The notes under the pieces: generated by a model
The model's database searches: none
What the model saw: the letters and a program-made list of their open reading frames with translations, nothing else
Told to the model about the DNA's origin: nothing
NCBI GenBank assembly: GCA_001412335.1
Contig: LKUF01000131.1
Location: 1-6,814 of the forward strand
Source: Methanolinea sp. SDB
GTDB taxonomy: Archaea > Halobacteriota > Methanomicrobia > Methanomicrobiales > Methanospirillaceae
DNA length: 6,814 nucleotides
Direction of reading: 5' to 3'
In this document: positions 1 to 4,360 of the stretch, piece after piece
How the letters are laid out: the number at the start of each line of letters is the position of its first letter
How positions within the stretch are numbered: position 1 is the stretch's first letter
Position numbers and translations under genes: made by a program

Positions 1-121
1 GATTTTCCGGCAGATCATCAGGGAACCACCATTGAGTACGGTCAAAGGACTACATATCGATAAAACGGGGTTTTATTGCACCACTGGCCACGATATGAAA
101 ATGGCTCCGCAGTTTTCTTAA
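1..121 (+). other. Possible 3' end of an upstream gene (unresolved frame)
   Basis: Two plus-strand frames run in from the left edge. The frame starting at base 2 stays open for 39 codons and stops with TAA at 119-121; its translation includes the stretch KGLHIDKTGFYCTTGHDM and is not recognised. The frame starting at base 1 is open for 20 codons and stops with TAA at 61-63, right where the hairpin at 60-76 begins. Either could be the end of a gene that starts outside the window, and neither length is beyond chance. Confidence 0.2.
60..76. repeat. Perfect 7-bp inverted repeat, 3-base loop
   Basis: ATAAAAC-GGG-GTTTTAT is a perfect 7-bp inverted repeat around a GGG centre. It could be a terminator hairpin for a gene ending at 63, or a protein-binding operator. 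The plus-strand arm ends in a short T-run (71-74), which would suit an archaeal terminator, but the AT-rich stem is weak as RNA. Confidence 0.4.
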
Positions 122-284
122 AAATTGACCTGCACGATTGGTTACATCTGCCTGCTGAATATATTGTATCCTGTTGTTGGTTCGGGTTTTGGTCAAGAAC
201 TGGCAGGAATTATCGGAGATTCACCATGCAAGAAAAGTCGCTTCACCCGTCTGGCTGCGAATTATTGGTTCCGATACAAAACTA

Positions 285-291
285 CTTTATC
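285..291 (+). promoter_or_regulatory. Weak TATA-like box upstream of the RRM gene
   Basis: CTTTATC, preceded by an A-rich BRE-like stretch (277-281), is the best TATA-like element between 121 and 327. Transcription starting about 26 bp downstream, near 314, would leave a leader of about 14 bases that still includes the ribosome binding site AAGGA at 317-321. An alternative AT-rich stretch lies at 157-166. I see nothing else in bases 121-327. Confidence 0.25.
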
Positions 292-327
292 ATTCCCAGC
301 TCACGGGAAGGTGCAAAAGGAAAAATT

Positions 328-588
328 ATGGAAGGAAGTACGCTCTACGTGGGGAATCTCACCTATTCCGTAACAGAAGAACAAATAAAGGAATTGTTCT
401 CGAATTACGGCGAAGTCAAAGAAGTGCGGATTATCGAGAGGAAAGGGTTCGGATTCGTCGAGATGTCCAGTCCCGAGGAGGCAGAGAAAGCCAAGGAAGA
501 ATTGAGCGGGACTGTCTTTGAAGGCCGGACATTGAGAATCGATGAAGCCCGCCCGCCCCGGCCAAGAAGAGAATTCCGGCGCTTCTAG
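328..588 (+). CDS. Small single-RRM RNA-binding protein
   Basis: The product is an 86-residue protein made almost entirely of one RNA recognition motif (RRM, RBD/RNP fold), expected to bind single-stranded RNA in the cytoplasm. RNP2 is LYVGNL at residues 6-11 and RNP1 is KGFGFVEM at 39-46, so the exposed aromatic positions Y7, F41 and F43 are all present. The domain is followed by a short Arg/Pro-rich tail (residues 75-86) that may add charge-based RNA contact. This matches the small glycine- or arginine-tailed RRM proteins of cyanobacteria and some other prokaryotes, often linked to cold response. The start at 328 is preferred because AAGGA lies 6 bases upstream and the domain begins at once. 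The frame is open back to a TTG at 76, but that extension does not read like protein. The RNA target cannot be told from sequence. The gene is alone on its strand here, with no operon partner visible. Confidence 0.9.
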   Translation: MEGSTLYVGNLTYSVTEEQIKELFSNYGEVKEVRIIERKGFGFVEMSSPEEAEKAKEELSGTVFEGRTLRIDEARPPRPRREFRRF

Positions 589-599
589 ATTATTTTACT
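589..599 (+). terminator. T-rich tract after the RRM gene
   Basis: The bases directly after the TAG stop read ATTATTTTACT. Archaeal RNA polymerase commonly stops at T-rich stretches on the coding strand without needing a hairpin, so this is a plausible terminator for the RRM gene. A stronger run of seven T lies at 881-887 and could act as a backup. Confidence 0.3.
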
Positions 600-600
600 G

Positions 601-762
601 TTATGAAGGGGTGCGCCCATACGGGTTTGTACCTGAAATTGGGCAATCCCCCTGATGCACCTGCATCTCTGGCGGAGTCCAGATGATCAGTATCATCGGT
701 TCATCCCCCTGATACAGGATTGCCTGGTAGGAGACCGGCTGGTCATCAGTCCGATGATTCAA
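601..762 (-). CDS. Candidate 53-residue small protein, unknown function
   Basis: This unrecognised reading frame starts with TTG at 762, chosen because GAGGG (770-774 on this strand) sits 7 bases upstream, a good archaeal ribosome binding site. A longer start at 843 lacks this. The centre reads VSYQAILYQGDEPMILIIW, like a strand-turn-strand segment, with no signal peptide and no membrane helix. The motif QGD occurs twice, 19 codons apart, because an 11-base direct repeat falls in frame. One or two Cys only (the residue after the second QGD is Cys). No family is recognised and the length gives little statistical support, so it may be a chance frame. It points in the same direction as the PspC gene upstream of it, but about 300 bases separate them, so cotranscription is uncertain. 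Confidence 0.35.
   Translation of the reverse strand: MNHRTDDQPVSYQAILYQGDEPMILIIWTPPEMQVHQGDCPISGTNPYGRTPS
646..713. repeat. 11-bp direct repeat pair
   Basis: ATCCCCCTGAT occurs at 646-656 and again at 703-713, offset by 57 bases (19 codons). Within the candidate small minus-strand gene both copies are in the same frame and encode QGD. Between them is a perfect hairpin, GATGAT-CAGT-ATCATC at 682-697. Confidence 0.6.
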
Positions 763-896
763 CTTTTTTCCCTCGCTGCACGTGCGAAACAAATATCGTA
801 TCAGGGTTATTGCAGGGGGAAAAGTACGGCAGCGGAGAAGCATAGCCGCGATGACATATCACCCAATGGTCATCCGTGGATTTTTTTGCTATCCTC

Positions 897-1076
897 CTAC
901 CCCTCTGCAATCTGCGCCTCTCTCTGGTACATGCAGAAGGACTTTCCCTGAAACTCCAGTGACGGCTCCTGCTCCCCGGGTGCGTCTGTGGCCTGGTGAT
1001 TCAGTCAATGCTCTTTGGAGATGATCTCCTTCATTTCTTCGGCATCCCGGGCAATATCCTCTGGCTTTTCAGGGTT
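897..1076 (-). pseudogene. Out-of-frame continuation of the PspC gene, possible frameshifted tail
   Basis: Just before the PspC stop, the next minus-strand frame can be read from 1076: it encodes 23 residues, beginning NPEKPEDIARDAEEM and ending SKEH, and stops with TGA at 1005-1007. The segment is acidic, helical in character and has the look of a normal soluble tail. Removing one of the two C bases at 1077-1078 (plus strand) would join it to PspC as LPE-NPEKPED. After that TGA the same frame is open for another 35 codons to TAG at 897-899, including LEFQGKSFCMYQREAQ, with no usual start codon apart from one internal ATG. This may be a decayed coding remnant, a sequencing error, or chance. 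Confidence 0.3.
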
Positions 1077-1272
1077 CCTCGGGAAGGATGAACCATGCAC
1101 AGATATATCCCAGGATCCCTATCGGGAGAAATGCCCAGACAATGAGCGAGAAAAGGAGAAACAGAACGAAAACTACACGGTAAAGGTTTGGGTCTGTGTT
1201 AGAATACTCGCCAAGCCCCCCAAACACCCCTGCAAGTACTCGGCTTGATCCGGACCGGTACAGCCGTCTCAT
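1069..1272 (-). CDS. PspC-domain small membrane protein
   Basis: The 67-residue product is a compact PspC domain (PF04024 type, related to the phage-shock protein C family), expected in the cytoplasmic membrane. It begins with the family hallmark LYRSGSSRVLAGVFGGLGEY (residues 4-23), then DPNLYR (27-32), followed by a hydrophobic stretch over residues 33-63 that is long enough for one helix or a tight hairpin with P50-G52 at the bend, and it ends ILPEEP. The domain itself is complete. In bacteria PspC senses membrane stress with PspA/PspB; in archaea its role is not known and no PspA is present in the window. The ATG at 1272 has no clear ribosome binding site, but a TATA-like box lies 26 bases upstream, which fits a leaderless transcript. 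It is divergent from the YkgJ-type gene. A likely +1 frameshift at codon 65-66 may have cut off an acidic tail of about 23 residues. Confidence 0.85.
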   Translation of the reverse strand: MRRLYRSGSSRVLAGVFGGLGEYSNTDPNLYRVVFVLFLLFSLIVWAFLPIGILGYICAWFILPEEP

Positions 1273-1293
1273 GAAAATATGCTCGACTTTGAT

Positions 1294-1301
1294 GGATAAA
1301 A
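1294..1301 (-). promoter_or_regulatory. TATA-like box for the PspC gene
   Basis: On the minus strand this reads TTTTATCC, centred about 26 bases upstream of the PspC ATG. That is the usual archaeal TATA-to-start-site distance, so the transcript would begin at or next to the start codon, in agreement with the absence of a ribosome binding site. Confidence 0.45.
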
Positions 1302-1306
1302 CTGTT

Positions 1307-1320
1307 GTCCGTCGGCGGAC
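1307..1320. repeat. Short inverted repeat in the divergent promoter region
   Basis: GTCCG-TCGG-CGGAC is a perfect 5-bp inverted repeat with a 4-base centre. It lies just upstream of the PspC TATA-like box and between the two divergent genes, where an operator would be expected. It is short and could be chance in GC-rich DNA. Confidence 0.3.
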
Positions 1321-1343
1321 CCGGGATGGGTTTTTCGGTGCAG

Positions 1344-1350
1344 TTATGTA
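1344..1350 (+). promoter_or_regulatory. TATA-like box for the YkgJ-type gene
   Basis: TTATGTA is centred 30 bases upstream of the ATG at 1377 and about 24 upstream of the alternative TTG at 1371. This spacing suits an archaeal promoter with a very short or absent leader. The match to the archaeal consensus is modest. Confidence 0.3.
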
Positions 1351-1376
1351 GTTTGCAGGTGCCCGTATATTTGGAA

Positions 1377-1859
1377 ATGGGATTTTTCTGCCAGCAATGC
1401 GGGGAATGCTGCAGCCAGATGGGGGACGTCTTCCATATCAAAGAGCAGAGGGAAGGCCTTGTATTCCTGATTTACAACCAGTATACGGGGGAGGAATACG
1501 TTGTCACGATCGATCCCGACAAGACGCATCTCTTCACGCAGTCGTCCGTGGCTTCCGACGAGCCACTCTCCTGCCCGTTTCTCCGGAGGGACCCGGTAAC
1601 CGGGCTTGCTTTGTGCACGGTCCATGCAACAAAACCCGACATCTGCAGGGAATGCGGGTGCTGGACCATGCTCATCCTGGATTCAGATGGAAGGCGTGCA
1701 GGGCGTCTCCTGGGAGCGGGTCATTTTGCCGCGGACGACCCTGCATTGCATGACCTGTGGGCTGATCAGATCGAGGATCTCGAGATCACCGACAGGAACG
1801 AGTGGGAGCGGAAAGTGCGGGCAATCCTTTCACGGAAAGGCTACACGGTCTTTGTCTGA
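1377..1859 (+). CDS. YkgJ-type cysteine-cluster (metal-chelating) protein
   Basis: The 160-residue soluble protein belongs to the YkgJ / CxxCxxCC family (PF03692, putative zinc- or iron-chelating). The N-terminus carries FFCQQCGECC, giving C5, C8, C11 and C12. More cysteines follow at C66 (in SCPFL), C80 (in LCTVH) and C90, C93 and C95 (in KPDICRECGCW), the last group matching the family's conserved KPxxCR motif. Nine cysteines in all, plus H83, make a metal or iron-sulfur site likely, but the family's reaction is not established. The C-terminal third (residues 120-160) is an ordinary helical region without motifs. ATG 1377 is taken as the start because the cysteine motif follows at once; TTG at 1371 has better spacing from AGGTG (1357-1361). 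The frame is open back to 1305 but that part is not protein-like. It is divergent from PspC and 108 bases upstream of the ABC operon. Confidence 0.85.
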   Translation: MGFFCQQCGECCSQMGDVFHIKEQREGLVFLIYNQYTGEEYVVTIDPDKTHLFTQSSVASDEPLSCPFLRRDPVTGLALCTVHATKPDICRECGCWTMLILDSDGRRAGRLLGAGHFAADDPALHDLWADQIEDLEITDRNEWERKVRAILSRKGYTVFV

Positions 1860-1873
1860 CCCAAAGCAGGCAT

Positions 1874-1890
1874 TCCCACTCCCAGTGGGA
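1874..1890 (+). terminator. Hairpin after the YkgJ-type gene
   Basis: TCCCACT-CCC-AGTGGGA is a perfect 7-bp stem with a 3-base loop, 14 bases after the TGA stop. It is GC-rich enough to fold in RNA but is followed by GAAAAC rather than a T-run, so it could be a processing or stability element, or an operator for the ABC operon, instead of a terminator. Confidence 0.4.
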
Positions 1891-1967
1891 GAAAACACGA
1901 AATAGTACCTGGCAGAAAAGATCAACCAACCGTTCCGTGCAGTTTTGGATACGGGCGTGGAGTCTTC

Positions 1968-2693
1968 ATGAATACGGTTATCGAAGCAAACGGTCTCACC
2001 CGGTACTACGGCGATCTCGCAGCGGTGGACAATGTATCACTCAGTGTCGAGGCGGGTTCGCTGTTCGGTCTGCTCGGCCCGAACGGTTCAGGCAAGACCA
2101 CGATGATCCGGATGCTCACCGGGCAGGTCCGGCCATCGTCGGGGAAGGCGACGGTTCTTGGGGTGGATGTCGTCAAAGATCCCGTGCTCGCCCGGGTAAA
2201 GGTGGGCATCATCCCTGAGCAGGAGACCCCGCCAAGTTTTCTCACCGCATCGGAGTACCTGGATTTCGTCGCAAAGATCCGAAAGATCGAGGGTGCAGGG
2301 GAAAAGGCACAGTGGTGGTTCGAGTTTCTTGACTTCGCAGACAAAAAGGACGTGCTGTGCAAGGATCTCTCTCGGGGGACACGGCAAAAGCTGATGTTTG
2401 CACAGGCCTTTCTCCACCGCCCCGTCCTTGCGCTGATCGACGAACCGCTTATCAATTTCGATCCGGTGATGCAGAAGACGGTAAAGGAATACCTGCGTGA
2501 GTACGTCTGTGACGGCGGAACAATCTTTCTATCGACCCACATCCTGGAGGTGGCAGAGGAGATCTGCTCCGATGTGGCAATACTCCACAGGGGGCAGATC
2601 GTCCATTCCGGACCGCTGGCTGAAATCCTTGCCCGGAAAGAGAAGCTCTCGGAGTTCTTCCTCAATGCGGTAAGGAAAGATTCCTATGCCTGA
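1968..2693 (+). CDS. ABC-2 type transporter, ATP-binding protein
   Basis: The 241-residue protein is the cytoplasmic nucleotide-binding subunit that powers the membrane protein encoded next. Motifs appear in normal order: A-loop Y13/Y14, Walker A GPNGSGKTT (37-45), Q-loop Q85, signature LSRGTRQ (134-140), Walker B LALIDEP with catalytic E159, D-loop INFDP (162-166) and switch H191 in LSTH. The signature departs from LSGGQ, with Arg in place of the first Gly. This kind of degeneration is common in ABC-2 exporters, and the rest of the ATPase looks intact, so it should be active. The start has GGAG at 1959-1962, 5 bases before the ATG. The last 8 bases overlap the permease start, a sign of translational coupling. 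The cargo is not predictable: this family includes drug, lipid, polysaccharide and sodium exporters. Confidence 0.95.
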   Translation: MNTVIEANGLTRYYGDLAAVDNVSLSVEAGSLFGLLGPNGSGKTTMIRMLTGQVRPSSGKATVLGVDVVKDPVLARVKVGIIPEQETPPSFLTASEYLDFVAKIRKIEGAGEKAQWWFEFLDFADKKDVLCKDLSRGTRQKLMFAQAFLHRPVLALIDEPLINFDPVMQKTVKEYLREYVCDGGTIFLSTHILEVAEEICSDVAILHRGQIVHSGPLAEILARKEKLSEFFLNAVRKDSYA

Positions 2694-4092
2694 ACTATTC
2701 GTTGCCATGTTCAGGGAGGAATGGCGGATGCATTCCACCATCTTCGGGAGCCTTGGCTTCGCCCTCTTTCCCGTCCTCGTTTCCGCCATCACGTTCATGG
2801 GATCTGCCATGATCCCCTACCTGGAGGCGGTTATTCCGGGAGGCACACTCTCCCTGGTTGTCCATCTCCAGTTCCTCCTGCTCGGGGTCATGGTGGGTGG
2901 TTTCGGGCTCCTTGGCCAGGAAGTGATGAACCGTCGGTTCGGCCAGGCAAGCCTTCTCGCCTATTCTTCCCGGAGCCTGCCCATATCGGACCGACGCATA
3001 TTTACCACGTTTGTGATTAAGGACACGGTATATTACTTCCTGCTCTGGGTTCTCCCGTTCATTGCCGGTGTTACCTTCGGAATCCCTCTTTCCGGCCTCT
3101 CGCTCTCGTTTGTCGGGTTGATCACGGTTACACTGACCCTTTCGTTCCTGTTCGGCCTCTCGATCGTCTTTCTCCTCTCGATGCTCTATGCGAAAAGCCC
3201 GGCACTCCTTGCTCTCGTCTTATCAGGTGTCATCCTCATCGCCGCGGTTATCGTTTGGCTGCAAATTGCCGGCATGGTCTACCTCTTTCCGCCCTACGCG
3301 CTGTACCGCGACTTCTCCCCCCTCGTATTTCTCTACTCTGTTCTGGCAATCGCCATTCTGTTCTCGGTCTCCATATCAGGAATGACACTCTCGCTCTCGG
3401 GAAAGGAGAGGCACTATCCGAACCGGTACGGGGAAATTGCGGGGTGGCTGGGGTGGCTTCCTGCCGCCCCCCTCGTTGCAAAGGATATCCTTGACCTCTG
3501 GAGGAGCGGGGCATTTGTCGGACAGGTCCTCTTCTCGTTTCTCCTCCCGCTGGCAGTCATCTGGGTGAGTCTCTCCGTCCTCTCTGCGGTGCTTCCCGAT
3601 GTCCAGATACTCTTTTCCTTTGCTGCGGTTGCAGGAGTCATCGCGGCGACGATGTACACCTGGCTCACCGAGTTCGACTCTGTCGGAACCTACACCTTTC
3701 TCCCGCTCGGGACACCCGATCTGATAAAGAGCAAGTTCACCAGTTTTTCCGTTCTCCAGGTCATCCCGGTGCTGACCATGGCCGGGACAGCAATACTATC
3801 AGGGTACGCAATGGAGGCGTTCCCTGCGGTCATACTTGCGGTCTCGGTCTCGTTTTATGCCTGCTCGGTGATGATCTATCTCACAGGCCTGTGGCCGGCC
3901 GTCATGGTATACAATGCACGGGTCCTCCTCTCCTCGCTCCTGATGATCGGGCCCGTTCTCCTTGTCTTCATCTGGCTTTCCTTCCTCGATTCCCTGTATG
4001 CCTGTTCTGCCGTGCTTCTCGCACTCCCCACATACCTGCTGGTCCGGATCGCATTTCGGAAATGGGCGTCATGGGAGAAGGTCTTCTTCTAG
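2686..4092 (+). CDS. ABC-2 type transporter, 12-helix permease
   Basis: This 468-residue integral membrane protein is the partner of the ATPase before it. I count about 12 hydrophobic segments, near residues 18-38, 55-78, 113-133, 139-166, 172-198, 211-235, 279-301, 305-325, 351-374, 378-400, 412-433 and 435-456. They fall into two sets of six. Each set is preceded by a short charged amphipathic stretch, residues 8-17 (MFREEWRMHS) and 264-273 (VAKDILDLWR), the usual interface helix touching the ATPase. This suggests a fused dimer of the standard six-helix ABC-2 half, so one polypeptide would pair with two ATPase copies. There are no large extracellular domains. The ATG lies in the ATPase stop (ATGCCTGA), with AAGGA at 2672-2676 as ribosome binding site. 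No substrate-binding protein is encoded nearby, which agrees with export rather than uptake. Substrate unknown. Confidence 0.9.
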   Translation: MPELFVAMFREEWRMHSTIFGSLGFALFPVLVSAITFMGSAMIPYLEAVIPGGTLSLVVHLQFLLLGVMVGGFGLLGQEVMNRRFGQASLLAYSSRSLPISDRRIFTTFVIKDTVYYFLLWVLPFIAGVTFGIPLSGLSLSFVGLITVTLTLSFLFGLSIVFLLSMLYAKSPALLALVLSGVILIAAVIVWLQIAGMVYLFPPYALYRDFSPLVFLYSVLAIAILFSVSISGMTLSLSGKERHYPNRYGEIAGWLGWLPAAPLVAKDILDLWRSGAFVGQVLFSFLLPLAVIWVSLSVLSAVLPDVQILFSFAAVAGVIAATMYTWLTEFDSVGTYTFLPLGTPDLIKSKFTSFSVLQVIPVLTMAGTAILSGYAMEAFPAVILAVSVSFYACSVMIYLTGLWPAVMVYNARVLLSSLLMIGPVLLVFIWLSFLDSLYACSAVLLALPTYLLVRIAFRKWASWEKVFF

Positions 4093-4107
4093 GGAACCGG
4101 GGGTTCC
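4093..4107 (+). terminator. Hairpin directly after the permease stop
   Basis: GGAACC-GGG-GGTTCC is a perfect 6-bp stem with a 3-base loop that starts on the base after the TAG stop. One G-T pair extends it. It probably ends or protects the ABC operon mRNA, and the converging kinase gene makes a boundary here useful. The only T-run nearby is weak (4130-4133). Confidence 0.4.
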
Positions 4108-4137
4108 TGAAAAATTGGAGATAATGGCATTTTCCGG

Positions 4138-4329
4138 TTAATACCCACTTTGCCGGAGTACCACTGCCAGAGCGAGCATGGCAGGGGCCATGAGTGCACT
4201 GGCCGGCCACAGGCCGGCATCTGTGGCTTTCTCCCGGGATGCCGGGTCGCATTCGCCATGAAATGTGCCAGGGAAATGTGGATCCTGGATACCGGGACGA
4301 ACCACCATGTCTCCTGGATGAAAATTCAC
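4138..4329 (-). CDS. Weak candidate 63-residue small protein between convergent genes
   Basis: A GTG-started frame of 63 residues lies 31 bases after the kinase stop on the same strand. It begins NFHPGDMVVRPGIQDPHF and ends with a hydrophobic stretch (about residues 41-58, WPASALMAPAMLALAVVL) that could be one membrane helix, then RQSGY. The GDMVVRPGIQDP part faintly recalls small bacterial and archaeal proteins with GDxVxVKxGxxDP starts, but this is from memory and not a firm match. There is no ribosome binding site before the GTG; GGAG does precede an internal GTG at residue 9. It may be a real small gene cotranscribed with the kinase, a truncated remnant, or chance. Confidence 0.25.
   Translation of the reverse strand: MNFHPGDMVVRPGIQDPHFPGTFHGECDPASREKATDAGLWPASALMAPAMLALAVVLRQSGY
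4202..4218. repeat. Perfect GC-rich hairpin between convergent genes
   Basis: GCCGGCC-ACA-GGCCGGC has 7-bp arms made only of G and C around a 3-base loop. Its strand-symmetric form could serve as a two-way transcription barrier between the permease and the kinase. It also lies inside the weak small frame at 4138-4329, which then would carry a strong mRNA hairpin. Confidence 0.5.
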
Positions 4330-4360
4330 AGGGAATTGGGCCGGAAATGGTCACACTAAC

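Noticed and set aside
76..327. N-terminal extension of the RRM frame back to a TTG at 76
   Set aside because: The extra 84 residues show no domain and have a composition unlike the RRM part; a ribosome binding site and the domain itself both point to ATG 328.
881..887. Run of seven T as a terminator for a dedicated upstream RNA gene
   Set aside because: No structured RNA could be recognised before it, and it is almost 300 bases from the RRM stop, so it is noted only as a possible backup stop.
655..951. Plus-strand frame of 98 codons in the RRM-PspC gap
   Set aside because: No ribosome binding site, no domain, and low-quality composition; the minus-strand frame in the same place has better start signals.
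1305..1376. Longer start of the YkgJ-type gene at TTG 1305
   Set aside because: The added residues (SVGGPGMGFSVQLC and on) do not fit the family, whose cysteine motif usually comes at the very N-terminus, and the stretch holds promoter-like elements.
2006..2665. Long minus-strand frame of 219 codons opposite the ABC ATPase
   Set aside because: It is antisense to a gene with all ABC motifs; its Arg/Ser-rich translation is typical of a shadow frame.
4150..4359. Plus-strand frame of 69 codons between the permease and the kinase
   Set aside because: No ribosome binding site or promoter, His/Trp/Cys-rich translation with no motif, and it lies in the terminator region.
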